A stretch of 64,000 bases of DNA, taken from NCBI RefSeq assembly GCF_003856835.1, contig NZ_CP034145.1, positions 372,001-436,000 on the forward strand. Reading direction: 5' to 3'. Source of the stretch: Haloplanus aerogenes. Lineage in GTDB: Archaea; Halobacteriota; Halobacteria; Halobacteriales; Haloferacaceae. Positions within the stretch are counted from its first letter, which is position 1, and each line of letters begins with the position of its first letter. This document shows, one piece after another, positions 1-7,856 of the stretch. The position numbers and the translations under genes are program-made. The notes under the pieces were generated by a model. The model saw nothing but the letters and a program-made list of their open reading frames with translations. It had not been told where the DNA came from and searched no databases.

Positions 1-292
1 GGACGCCACGCCCGGCCGCGACGAGGGCGATGCCCGCGACGGCGCCGAGGGCGATCAGTGGCGTCAGCGCGGCTCCCACGGCCGCCCACGCCGGCCCCTC
101 GCGGGCGCGACAGAGCGTCGCGGCACCGAGCGCGACGCCCGTCGCCGCCATCAGCGCCACGCCGGCGGTGGCCCGCCCCGTTGCGGCCGCGACGAGCAAT
201 CCCGCGCCGACCGTCAGCGCCACGACCAGACTCGCGGGGCGCGAGGCGCCGGCGCCGAACGGCGTCCGTTCCTCCTGCTCCGCCGCTGTCAT
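1..292 (-). CDS. Haloarchaeal membrane protein of the MoxR/DUF58 cluster, 3' part cut off by the window
   Basis: The reading frame starts at ATG 292 and runs off the left edge without a stop. The product opens with a short charged segment (MTAAEQEERTPFG) and continues with Ala/Val/Leu/Gly-rich stretches that look like several membrane helices separated by short loops. I do not recognise the family with certainty; proteins of this type commonly close haloarchaeal DUF58 operons (DUF7519-like, inferred from context). The start overlaps the stop of the upstream 39-codon ORF as ATGA, so translational coupling is expected. No catalytic motif is visible. Confidence 0.6.
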   Translation of the reverse strand, partial: MTAAEQEERTPFGAGASRPASLVVALTVGAGLLVAAATGRATAGVALMAATGVALGAATLCRAREGPAWAAVGAALTPLIALGAVAGIALVAAGRGV

Positions 293-408
293 CGCACCGC
301 ACCTCCCGCCTGCAACGTCCGGGCCAGCGCCACCGGCAACCGCTCCTCCCGATCCCAGTCGACGACGGTCGCCCCGACCGGGGCGCCCGTCGACTCGCCC
401 ACCGTCAT
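289..408 (-). CDS. 39-aa mini-ORF made by duplication of the 3' end of the DUF58 gene
   Basis: This small ORF starts at ATG 408, overlapping the DUF58 stop as ATGA, and ends at 289, overlapping the next start as ATGA. After about ten new residues (MTVGESTGAP) it repeats the last part of the DUF58 protein, VGATVVDWDREERLPVALAR and onward to the stop. It therefore looks like a by-product of a 113-bp tandem duplication rather than an old gene. Both overlaps are intact, so ribosomes could still pass from the DUF58 gene through this ORF to the downstream membrane-protein gene. Whether the peptide has a function is unknown. Confidence 0.55.
   Translation of the reverse strand: MTVGESTGAPVGATVVDWDREERLPVALARTLQAGGAVR
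302..379. repeat. 78-bp direct repeat, copy 1 (inside the mini-ORF)
   Basis: Positions 302-379 are identical to 415-492 as read by eye, with an offset of 113 bp and a 35-bp unique spacer. On the minus strand this copy encodes the tail of the 39-aa mini-ORF. The offset is not a multiple of three, so the duplication created a separate ORF and did not lengthen the DUF58 protein. Confidence 0.9.
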
Positions 409-1727
409 CGCGTCCCTCCCGCCTGCAACGTCCGGGCCAGCGCCACCGGCAACCGCTCCTCCCGATCCCAGTCGACGACGGTCGCCCCGACCTCTCGCAT
501 CCGGTCGAGTCGAATCCCTCGCTCCAGCGCGAGCGTCCGGCCGCCGACCGACTCCGGCGTCACCGCCGGCGAGAGGACGGTCGTTTCGTGGCCGTGGGTG
601 CGGATCGTCTCGACCATCGACGCCACCGCGTCGTCGAGTGCCGGCGTGCAGAGAATCACCTGCGCCGTCGCGGGGAGATGGCCGAGGAAGCGGACGAGGG
701 CGGCGTCGCGTCCGCCGTCGGTCGTCGCTCGCGTCGTCGCCGCCGGCGTCGTCCGCGCGGTCACGGCCTCCTCCGCTCCCGTCGCGGCGGCGTTGCAGAC
801 GGCGGCCGCGTGGGCCGCGAAGCCGTCGGCGTCGGGCGGCACCCACGCCGGTCGGCGGCCGGTGATCGGATCGGCCGGCCCGAGCGCCCCGACGCCGACG
901 TGGTGCCCCTCGTCGCGGAGGACGCGCACGGCGAGCGTCCCGGCGTACGCACACAGCGTCGCGCCGGTGGGGAGCGACGCCCCGGCGGCGACGTGGTTCG
1001 GGTCGCGCCCGTCGATCAACACCGCCACCCTCGCCGCGCGCTGTTCGCGGTACTCGACCGTCGAGAGCTCGCCCGTCTTGGCGTAGCGCCGCCAGTTGAT
1101 CCGGCTGACCGGGTCGCCGGCGCGGTAGTCGCGGGTGGCGTGGAACTCGACGCCGACGCCGCCGGTGTCGGTCGCCAGCGACCCCGAGAAGGCGGTGGTC
1201 CGGCGCCGAAGCGGCACGTCCTCGGCGTCGATCCGACATTCGAACGCGCCGGGGCCGTCGGCCTCACGGGTCGTCTCCGCGACGACCGTCCCGCTCACGC
1301 TCGACGCCCGCAACCGGACCGGCTGGAAGGCGTAGCGACCGCGGTTCGCGGTCAGCGTGTACTCGGCGGTCACCGACTCGCCGGGCCGGAGCGCCGCGCC
1401 CGCGCTCGCCGCTCCCTCGCGGATCGCGAGTTCCTCGGGTACGCCGTCCCGCACCCGCAGATCCGGCAGGATCGACGCCCCGACGTTCGTCACCGTCAGC
1501 GTCACCTCGACCGGCTGTCCCGGGAGCGGCGTCTCCGGTCGAACCTCGCGCTCGACCCGCACCTGTTCGTCGAGTGGCTGGAGCGTGGACAGCGCCCCCT
1601 GCACGACGAACGCGAGCGGCACGATACCCGCGAGCAGGAGCGTCGGCGTGCCCGTGCCGACGCCGACGGAGACGAGCAGGACTGCCGCGGCAACCAGTCC
1701 CTGATACCGGCGGACGCGACGGATCAC
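405..1727 (-). CDS. DUF58 domain protein (440 aa)
   Basis: DUF58 proteins are membrane-anchored, have a von Willebrand A-like fold, and usually act with a MoxR AAA ATPase and a transglutaminase in assembling surface complexes; the exact substrate is unknown. The GTG at 1727 is chosen because it forms a GTGA overlap with the upstream stop; longer frames are only Arg-rich shadow. The N-terminus has two hydrophobic segments (about residues 8-45), then a beta-rich region with a PGQPVEVTLTVTNVG-type domain. The DUF58 core follows (DYRAGDPVSRINWRRYAKTG), with a later VAVLIDGRDPN segment in the position of the vWA metal-site strand. The 3' end is duplicated immediately downstream. Confidence 0.88.
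   Translation of the reverse strand: MIRRVRRYQGLVAAAVLLVSVGVGTGTPTLLLAGIVPLAFVVQGALSTLQPLDEQVRVEREVRPETPLPGQPVEVTLTVTNVGASILPDLRVRDGVPEELAIREGAASAGAALRPGESVTAEYTLTANRGRYAFQPVRLRASSVSGTVVAETTREADGPGAFECRIDAEDVPLRRRTTAFSGSLATDTGGVGVEFHATRDYRAGDPVSRINWRRYAKTGELSTVEYREQRAARVAVLIDGRDPNHVAAGASLPTGATLCAYAGTLAVRVLRDEGHHVGVGALGPADPITGRRPAWVPPDADGFAAHAAAVCNAAATGAEEAVTARTTPAATTRATTDGGRDAALVRFLGHLPATAQVILCTPALDDAVASMVETIRTHGHETTVLSPAVTPESVGGRTLALERGIRLDRMREVGATVVDWDREERLPVALARTLQAGGTR
415..492. repeat. 78-bp direct repeat, copy 2 (3' end of the DUF58 gene)
   Basis: This is the second copy of the 302-379 repeat. It encodes the C-terminal residues of the DUF58 protein (VGATVVDWDREE and following). It is probably the original copy, because it continues the long upstream reading frame. 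Confidence 0.9.
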
Positions 1728-2401
1728 GACGACCCCTCCAGTGCCCGGCGGAGCGCCCGGAGCCGACCACCCCGCGACGACGGCGGCGCCTCGTATCCCG
1801 ATAGCCGCTCGGCACACGCCTCCTCGACGGCCGCGAGCGTCCGTTCGACCCGCCGCTCGTAGGCGCGGCCGGGATAGAGCCACGCGTACAGGCGGTGGTA
1901 CCACGGGTAGTCGACGGCAGTGGTAGTGGTGAGGAAGGCGGCCGCGTACCGGTCGTCGGTCCACTCTCCTCGGTCGACGTACGCTTCCGCCGCGTCGTGG
2001 TCCTCCTGTTCGTGCCGGTGACTTTCGACGACCACCGCGCGGAGCCGTCGGCGGAGGGGGTCGTCGCCGCCAGCGTCGGGACCGCCGTTCTCGACCGCCC
2101 GCTCGTACCGCGCCGAGAGTTCCGCGCCGGCGACGGTGACTGGTCGTCCCGGCGTGTCGTTCGGACCGTCCCCTATCGGCGTCTCGCCGTCCGGCTCGGA
2201 GAGCCACGCGTACAGCAGGCCCAGGACGCCGGCGACCGATCCGGCGAACGCCAGTGCGAGGCCGCGGTCGACGCCGAGCGTGTCGAGCGGCTCCCGAACC
2301 CCCGCTGGGAGCGTCCCCGGCGCGAACCCGTACCAGACCGCGAAGACGACGCCGCCGACGGCGACGGCGACGGCGAACCGCCGCCACGTCATCCGACTCA
2401 C
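1724..2401 (-). CDS. Haloarchaeal membrane protein between the transglutaminase and DUF58 genes (DUF7269-like)
   Basis: The 225-aa protein has two membrane helices near the N-terminus (about residues 8-24 and 46-66). An acidic, helical cytoplasmic region follows, with a conserved-looking WYHRLYAWLYPGRAYERRVE stretch and a basic C-terminus. It overlaps both neighbours by 4 bp (ATGA upstream at 2398-2401, GTGA downstream at 1724-1727), so the three genes form one translationally coupled unit. No catalytic motif is visible. The family name is inferred from gene order and size only. Confidence 0.75.
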   Translation of the reverse strand: MSRMTWRRFAVAVAVGGVVFAVWYGFAPGTLPAGVREPLDTLGVDRGLALAFAGSVAGVLGLLYAWLSEPDGETPIGDGPNDTPGRPVTVAGAELSARYERAVENGGPDAGGDDPLRRRLRAVVVESHRHEQEDHDAAEAYVDRGEWTDDRYAAAFLTTTTAVDYPWYHRLYAWLYPGRAYERRVERTLAAVEEACAERLSGYEAPPSSRGGRLRALRRALEGSS

Positions 2402-5088
2402 GACCGCTCGCCTCCACGGAGCGTTTCGCGAACCCTCCGGACCGCGTCGCGGGCGCGGGCGAGGCGGTCGTCGTCCGGCGCCAGTCGCCCGTATTCGGCG
2501 TCACGATACGCGTCCGTCAGGGCACGGATCGGCTCCGCCGGGAGTCCGCGGTCGACGGCGTAGCGGGCGATTTCACCCGGCGTGCGCGTCCGTGCCCGCG
2601 GTGGCGCGACGAGGGCGACGAACTCCCGCCAGAGGTCGCGCAGCGTCGCCGTCGACGCCGCGTCGCCCTCGCTCCCGGACGCACTCGCGCCACGCGAGTC
2701 GTTCCCGGCCGGCCCGGTCTCCGCTCCCGACTCGCCACGCGACAGGAGGCTGGCCAACCACGCGCGCAGCCACCGGACGAACCGGCGCGGGTGGAGTCCC
2801 GAGAGCGCCGACAGCCCGTGGATCGCGAGTTGTCGCGGGAGCGCCGCGAGGTGTACCAGTCCGCGACGGATCGCCTGCCCCGCACGCACGAGGAGGTCGG
2901 CCGCGCGGACACAGACGGCGACCGCCCACGCGGCGAGTCGTGCCACCCCCGTCGCGGCCGCGTGTGCCGCGCCCCGACCGGTGAGGCCGCGCCGTCGTCC
3001 CTCGCGCCACAGGAGGGTGAGCCCCCCCAGCGCGAGCAGTCCGACGAGCGCCGCGTTGCGACCGAGGGGGAGCGTCGTCCGCGCCGCCGTACTGTCGTGC
3101 CGGACGACGACAGCGGCCGATCCCGACATCGGGAGCGACACGTCGAGCGTGCCGTTCTCGGTCGTCGTGCCCACCGCGCGTCCGCCCACCGACACCTGCG
3201 CGCCACCGACCGGCGTCCCGTTCCAGGTCGTCCGGATCGTCGCCGGCCCGCCCGGAAGCGGGAGCGAGAGCGGGGCGTCGACCGAGAGGTTCAGCGCCGG
3301 CGAGCGGTCGGGGGTCGAAGTCGGTGTCTCGGCCCCCGCCGGGCGGACCTGGAGTGTCGTCGTCGCGCCGACCGACTCGCGCTGCACGGCGAGGCGGTGG
3401 CTCCCCGGCGCGACGCCGTCGAGCGAGAAGCCGAGGCGGCCGTCCGCGCCCGTCGTCCCCACGCGTTCGCCGTCGAGGGTCACCGCCGCCTCCCGGACGG
3501 GGACGTCACGAATCGTCGCGACGACGGTGACGCCGCCGCCCGCGACGGGCGTCCCCTCGACCGACAGCGTGACGTTCGTGTCGCTGCGGTAGGTCCGCGA
3601 GGAGTGGTTCGTCCCGTCGTGGTCGGCGGCTATCGGCGGTCGGTCGGGGCTGGCGTCACGGCGGGCGGGGAGCGCCTCACCGCCGGCCCACAGGTCGGCC
3701 GCCGTCGCCGTCGTCTCTCCCTCCTCGCCCTCGTACTTCGTCGCCGCGTCCGGCGGCCGAGCGGTCACGGTGAACTCCGCGGCGTAGGGCAGTTGGGTCG
3801 TCACCGTCCCGGCCGCTCCGGTCCAGCCGACCCGCTCGTCGTTGATTTCGACCGGTGCGCCCACGACCGGCGTGTCGTTTTTCTCGACGGTGATCGCCAC
3901 GTTCGCGCCGGCGACGGCCGAGCGATTCAGCGAGATGTCGTACGGCGGCTGGGGATTTTCGACCGGGAGCCGGCCGGAGCCGGTCGGATCGAAGCGTACC
4001 CAGCCCGTATCGGGGAAGAACACCTCGACCCACGCGTGTCCCCGGTCGGCGGTGACGAGATACTGGTTCTCGCCCACGCGCTCGCCCGGCGCGTAGCCGA
4101 CGACGTACCGCGCCGGAATCCCCTGCGTCCGCAGCATGACGACCATCGACGTGGCGTAATACTGGCAGTAGCCCGACTCCATCTCGAAGATGAACTGGTC
4201 GGCCACCGGCTCCCCCGCCTCGTGGCTGGCGTTCAGCGAGTAGGGTTTCTGCTGGAGCCAGTCCCGAATCGTCGTGGCTTCGTCGTACGGCGTCTCGTCG
4301 CCCGCGGTCAACTCGTCGGTGAACGCGCCCACTCGTTCGGGAGTCGTCTCGGGAAGCTGTGTGTACCGCCGCTCGATCCGGTCGGGGTAGTCGGTGCCCG
4401 CGGCGCGAAGCGTCGCCGAATCGCCGGGCGGCGCCGCGCTCCGGGCCAGATACGTCGTGCCTGCAGGGAGGCGTCGCGTCGCGCGGACGCCACCGACCGA
4501 CGACGCCTCGACGCCTGCGCTTCCGTTCGCCACCTGGACCTGGCTCGGCTGCCACGCCGTCGGGAGCGACGACGAGGGGACCAGAAGCGTGACGCGGTAG
4601 TCCATCGACCGCCCTGCGGCCGTCTGGGCGTCGTTGGGGACGCCTCGGTCGATGGACTGCCACCGCGGCGAACTCGCCCACGTCGATCCGGTGTATCTCG
4701 TGTACGCCGTCTGGCGCCAGTACGTGTTCGTCGGTCCCTCGACGACGAACTGCGGGGTCTGTGCCAGCGACCGGCCCATCGACTGCGTGGAGCCGATCTG
4801 CGTCTCCGCCGGTGGCTGTGAGAGGGGAACGCCGCTCGGCGACCCACCTCCCAGCGCGCCGCCTGGCGGCGTGCCGCTGCGTCCCTGTTGGCCGGGTGTC
4901 GTCGGCGCCTCGGCCGTCGCCGTCCCCCGTTCGCTCGGTTCGCCGCCCGTCCCGCCGAGGCCGGCGCCCGGGAGGAGCGCCGCAGCGACGACGAGCGCCG
5001 CGACGACGGCTAGCGCGAGCGCTATCTCGCCGTATTCGACCCCGGTGCCGTCGGAGTCATCCGATCCTGACCCCCCGGATTCACTCAT
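2398..5088 (-). CDS. Membrane-bound transglutaminase-like protein with DUF4129-type C-terminus
   Basis: This 896-aa protein has an N-terminal membrane helix (about residues 20-40), then a large extracellular region with a transglutaminase core. The catalytic triad is visible: Cys in GYCQYYATSMV, His in DRGHAWVEVF and Asp in RFDPTGSG. Downstream are Ig-like repeats (VEGTPVAGGGVTVVATIRDV and similar), a second membrane segment (NAALVGLLALGGLTLLWR) and a cytoplasmic DUF4129-like tail ending in a helical PGEIARYAVDRGLPAEPIRA segment. ATG 5088 is chosen because a TATA-like GTTATTGTC lies about 30 nt upstream; a further in-frame ATG at 5139 has no such support. It probably acts on or cross-links surface proteins; the substrate is unknown. 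Confidence 0.88.
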   Translation of the reverse strand: MSESGGSGSDDSDGTGVEYGEIALALAVVAALVVAAALLPGAGLGGTGGEPSERGTATAEAPTTPGQQGRSGTPPGGALGGGSPSGVPLSQPPAETQIGSTQSMGRSLAQTPQFVVEGPTNTYWRQTAYTRYTGSTWASSPRWQSIDRGVPNDAQTAAGRSMDYRVTLLVPSSSLPTAWQPSQVQVANGSAGVEASSVGGVRATRRLPAGTTYLARSAAPPGDSATLRAAGTDYPDRIERRYTQLPETTPERVGAFTDELTAGDETPYDEATTIRDWLQQKPYSLNASHEAGEPVADQFIFEMESGYCQYYATSMVVMLRTQGIPARYVVGYAPGERVGENQYLVTADRGHAWVEVFFPDTGWVRFDPTGSGRLPVENPQPPYDISLNRSAVAGANVAITVEKNDTPVVGAPVEINDERVGWTGAAGTVTTQLPYAAEFTVTARPPDAATKYEGEEGETTATAADLWAGGEALPARRDASPDRPPIAADHDGTNHSSRTYRSDTNVTLSVEGTPVAGGGVTVVATIRDVPVREAAVTLDGERVGTTGADGRLGFSLDGVAPGSHRLAVQRESVGATTTLQVRPAGAETPTSTPDRSPALNLSVDAPLSLPLPGGPATIRTTWNGTPVGGAQVSVGGRAVGTTTENGTLDVSLPMSGSAAVVVRHDSTAARTTLPLGRNAALVGLLALGGLTLLWREGRRRGLTGRGAAHAAATGVARLAAWAVAVCVRAADLLVRAGQAIRRGLVHLAALPRQLAIHGLSALSGLHPRRFVRWLRAWLASLLSRGESGAETGPAGNDSRGASASGSEGDAASTATLRDLWREFVALVAPPRARTRTPGEIARYAVDRGLPAEPIRALTDAYRDAEYGRLAPDDDRLARARDAVRRVRETLRGGERS

Positions 5089-5153
5089 TGCCGATACTAC
5101 AGGTCGGCCGTCCCCGACAATAACGCTGTTCCCGACCACGCGGGAGCCGAAAC

Positions 5154-5161
5154 GATTTATC
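5154..5161 (+). promoter_or_regulatory. TATA-like box for the DUF5808 gene
   Basis: GATTTATC is centred about 27 nt before ATG 5185, the spacing expected for a leaderless haloarchaeal transcript. It supports the chosen start. Confidence 0.5.
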
Positions 5162-5184
5162 CCGGGGAACCGTACGCATCTCCC

Positions 5185-5463
5185 ATGGTCGACAAGCCGC
5201 AGTCAGGATCGATTCTCGGTATCCCGTACAACTTCGAACGCCCGAGCCTCGGCCGCCTGCTCTCCGCGCACTGGAAGCCCGGCGAGGGCATGGTCGTCGA
5301 GAAGCCCTTCGGCATCGGCTACACGCTCAACCTGGCGAACTGGCGCTCGTGGATCGTCGTCCTCGTCGCCGGCGCCCTCCTCTGGCAGGAACGTGGCGGC
5401 CGCGACGGCCTCGACACCGACGACGACACCGACGACCCCGTCGAAGTCATCGTCGACGACTGA
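5185..5463 (+). CDS. DUF5808 domain-containing small protein
   Basis: The 92-aa protein carries the short DUF5808-like signature: GIPYNFERPSLGRL, a Trp-Lys-Pro-Gly turn, then VEKPFGIGYTLNLANWRSW. A single hydrophobic stretch (WIVVLVAGALLWQ) follows, and the C-terminus is an acidic Asp/Thr run. It is probably a small membrane-associated protein with the conserved domain facing the cytoplasm. It is monocistronic and divergent from the transglutaminase operon, with a leaderless promoter. Its function is unknown. Confidence 0.8.
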   Translation: MVDKPQSGSILGIPYNFERPSLGRLLSAHWKPGEGMVVEKPFGIGYTLNLANWRSWIVVLVAGALLWQERGGRDGLDTDDDTDDPVEVIVDD

Positions 5464-5520
5464 TCGGGATCGTCGTTCAGTCGGCGGATTCTCGCCGACC
5501 TGATCCGGCGAGAATTCCGC

Positions 5521-6498
5521 ATGATTCACGACAATCGCGACAGCGTGTCGGAGTACGCGTTCGAACTCGCGCTCTGTACCCACCTCGAACGAACCCGTGA
5601 GTGGGTACTCGGCCGGCAGATCGGCGCCTCGGTCGCCGACCCCGGCGCCCGGATCGTCGACGTCTGTGCGGTGGTCCCCGGCCCTGCGTTCGACCGCCGC
5701 GCCGCGATCACGAACGAGACGATTCCGCCGCGAGCCATCGAGAGCGGCGTGGGGCCCGGCCGCGCCGTCGACCCTTCCGACGCCTTCGACTGCGCGCCCG
5801 GTCACGCTCGCCGTATCGCCGACCGCGCCGTCGAGGTCGGCTTCTTCGAGGCCGAACGCCGCGGGAGTCGCCGGCACGTCCGCGCGACGACCCGCTACCC
5901 CGACTGGTTCGACCGCCTGATCGGCATCGAGAACAAACCCGACCTCGGGCGCCCCGGCGACCTCCAGCGACAACTCCGGTGTGACACCGCGCTCGGTCTC
6001 TTCGACATCTCCATCCTCGCGACCGAGAGCTACGTGACCGGCGCGCACCTGAACCGTATCCCGGAGTCGGTGGGCGTCTGGCGGTTCGTCGACGGCGACC
6101 TCACCGTCGTCCGCGAACCGACGCCGCTCGATCCGTCGACGCCGGGGATCGAACCGCTCGCGGAGCACCCGCTCCGGACCGACGTGGCGGTCGTCTCGGC
6201 GGCCGAAAAGGCGCGGAAGCGCCGCGCCATCGCCGAACGCGCCTACGGCAAGGGATGGCGACCACGCGACTATCCCGGGTGTGCGTCGATGTGTCCGACT
6301 GCGGACGGCCGCCCCCACTGTGCCGCGTTCGACCGCGTCGTCGATCCTGCGAGCGAGTGCGGCAAGTCGTGTTCCCGGTTCGACCCCGCCGATCCGCCCG
6401 CCGTCGACCGGGCGGCGTTGCGCGACGACCGGACGCCGTGGGTTGCCGATCCCGAAGGCGTCCGGCGCCGACAGACGGGGCTGGATCGGTTCACCTGA
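5521..6498 (+). CDS. DUF5787-like protein with nuclease-like ExK motif and C-terminal cysteine cluster
   Basis: The 325-aa soluble protein has no signal peptide. The middle contains WFDRLIGIENKPDLG, with Glu137 and Lys139 spaced as in the ExK half of PD-(D/E)xK nucleases, followed by a helix with Gln-Leu (QRQLRCDTALGLFD). Asp47 in ARIVDVCAVV could supply the missing acid. Near the C-terminus five cysteines cluster (C254, C258, C267, C280, C284), reminiscent of the iron-sulfur clamp of Cas4/AddB nucleases. The family is a haloarchaeal conserved one (DUF5787, from memory). The nuclease idea is inference; zinc binding is an alternative for the cysteines. It converges with a small membrane-protein gene, overlapping 8 bp. 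Confidence 0.7.
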   Translation: MIHDNRDSVSEYAFELALCTHLERTREWVLGRQIGASVADPGARIVDVCAVVPGPAFDRRAAITNETIPPRAIESGVGPGRAVDPSDAFDCAPGHARRIADRAVEVGFFEAERRGSRRHVRATTRYPDWFDRLIGIENKPDLGRPGDLQRQLRCDTALGLFDISILATESYVTGAHLNRIPESVGVWRFVDGDLTVVREPTPLDPSTPGIEPLAEHPLRTDVAVVSAAEKARKRRAIAERAYGKGWRPRDYPGCASMCPTADGRPHCAAFDRVVDPASECGKSCSRFDPADPPAVDRAALRDDRTPWVADPEGVRRRQTGLDRFT

Positions 6499-6652
6499 GT
6501 GCCGTCACCGCCGCCACGAGAACGGCGAGCACGAGGCCGGCGACTGCTGCCCGCTGTGGGTCGGGCGTACCGAGGAAGAGTAGCGAGACGCCGATCCAGA
6601 CGAGTGCGCCCGCGAGGCCGCTGGCGGCGCCGCGGCCGAGCGTCGAGATCAT
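6491..6652 (-). CDS. Small membrane protein, 53 aa
   Basis: The frame from ATG 6652 to TGA 6491 encodes a protein with two hydrophobic helices (SGLAGALVWIGVSLLFLG and AAVAGLVLAVLVAAVTAL) joined by a TPDPQRA turn. It lies between, and converges on, the DUF5787-like gene, with its start 22 bp after the end of the metallo-hydrolase gene on the same strand, so the two may be co-transcribed. The hairpin architecture and codon use look genuine. No function can be assigned. Confidence 0.55.
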   Translation of the reverse strand: MISTLGRGAASGLAGALVWIGVSLLFLGTPDPQRAAVAGLVLAVLVAAVTALR

Positions 6653-6674
6653 ATCGGCCTATCGCCCCGGGCCC

Positions 6675-7499
6675 TTAAAGGTCGTACTGCTCGCCGTCGA
6701 CGGCCAGCGGTTCCTCGAACGCCTCGTCGGCCGGATAGTAGTGTGCGAGGTGGACCAACCGCGTCCGCTCGGCGTCGAGGTCGGCTGCGAGGTCGAGCGC
6801 CCCCTCGCGGGTCATGTGTTTCGTCCCGAACGTCCGCGGTACCCCTTCGTCGTCGTGGTGTTTGCCGCCGAACGGGTGGTGTTCGGCCGACGATGCGGGG
6901 ACGATGGCGTCAGCGAGGAGGAGGTCGGGAGCCGCCAGTGCGTCCCGCGACGCCTCGGGGATGCCGTAACTCGTGTCGCCGGTGAGCGAACATTTCGCGC
7001 CCGTCTCGGGGTCCTCGACGACGACGCCGTAACACAGGAGCGGTGGGTGGTCGACGGGGACGAACCGTACGTCCAGCCCACAGACGCGGAAGCGTTCGTT
7101 CGGGGCATGATCGTGGACGCTCACCCGGTCGAGGTAGTCGTACTTCCGGCGGATGGTGCCCGCGACGCTCTCGTCGGTCACGGGGTCAACCTCGCCAGTC
7201 GCGTGGACGGGCAGGTCGTCGAACAGGCGGTAGGCGTTGCCTAACCCGTCGAGGTGGTCGAAGTGGATGTGCGTCACCAGCGCGGCGTCGGGCAGTGGCA
7301 CGTCCTGTGTGAGAAACTGGTGGCGGAAGTCGGGGCTGAAGTCGATCAGAAGCGATTCGCCGGTCCGCTCGTTCTCGACGTGGACGGAGAAGCGCGAGCG
7401 TTCGACGCCGAGTTCGCGTGCCCGTTCGCAGGTGTCGCAGTCACAACCCACGGTCGGTGTGCCCGTCGTGTCTCCCGTCCCGAGTAGCGTCACCCGCAT
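6675..7499 (-). CDS. MBL-fold metallo-hydrolase, PhnP-like
   Basis: This 274-aa cytoplasmic enzyme belongs to the metallo-beta-lactamase superfamily. The metal-binding motif is THIHFDHLDG, with further ligands expected at VDHPP, LTGDTSYG and LAHYYP. The N-terminus (LLGTGDTTGTPTVGCDCDTC) contains the Cys pair typical of PhnP-type phosphoribosyl cyclic phosphodiesterases, which bind an extra zinc there. It likely hydrolyses a cyclic phosphodiester or related small phosphoester; the substrate cannot be read from the sequence. No other phosphonate-utilisation gene is nearby, so a C-P lyase role is not supported by context. Confidence 0.85.
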   Translation of the reverse strand: MRVTLLGTGDTTGTPTVGCDCDTCERARELGVERSRFSVHVENERTGESLLIDFSPDFRHQFLTQDVPLPDAALVTHIHFDHLDGLGNAYRLFDDLPVHATGEVDPVTDESVAGTIRRKYDYLDRVSVHDHAPNERFRVCGLDVRFVPVDHPPLLCYGVVVEDPETGAKCSLTGDTSYGIPEASRDALAAPDLLLADAIVPASSAEHHPFGGKHHDDEGVPRTFGTKHMTREGALDLAADLDAERTRLVHLAHYYPADEAFEEPLAVDGEQYDL

Positions 7500-7554
7500 T
7501 CCCTCGGCGATTGCAGTCCGTCTGTCTTATACTGTCCGACGTACCTTCGTCGGC

Positions 7555-7782
7555 TCAGCGGTCGCGGCGCGACCGGTCGCCCCGGTGGCCGTGTCCGACG
7601 ACGAGCGCAACGGCGTTACACAGGAGCAGGAGGCCGATCCGGGGCGGCGATGCACCGACGGCGAGCAAGCCGATGGCGGCAAAGGGGAGGGCAACGGCGC
7701 TCCAGAAGGCGGTGGCGCGGGCGGCGCCCTCGGCACGGGCGGCGGCCGAGCGAGCACGGGGGGTGGAGACGGAGGGGACCAT
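7555..7782 (-). CDS. Small membrane protein, 75 aa
   Basis: The predicted product has a basic, Ala-rich N-terminus, two hydrophobic segments (AFWSAVALPFAAIGLLAVGA and RIGLLLLCNAVALVVG), and a short His/Arg-rich tail (GHGHRGDRSRRDR). It sits alone between the PhnP-like gene and the Urt transporter operon on the same strand. No homologous family is recognised. Because an overlapping frame is also open, the call rests on the hydrophobic pattern and is moderate. Confidence 0.45.
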   Translation of the reverse strand: MVPSVSTPRARSAAARAEGAARATAFWSAVALPFAAIGLLAVGASPPRIGLLLLCNAVALVVGHGHRGDRSRRDR

Positions 7783-7856
7783 ATTTGTTCGTGTGCTCGA
7801 CGGTGCAAAAGGGTACGCAAAACGAAAGCCTCTGTTTGAGTCTCAGTCGGTCGCCG

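Noticed and set aside
30-1862. Long plus-strand open frame of about 610 codons
   Set aside because: It is antisense to the DUF58 operon, with Arg/Pro/Gly-rich composition unlike haloarchaeal proteins; GC-rich third positions keep the opposite strand open.
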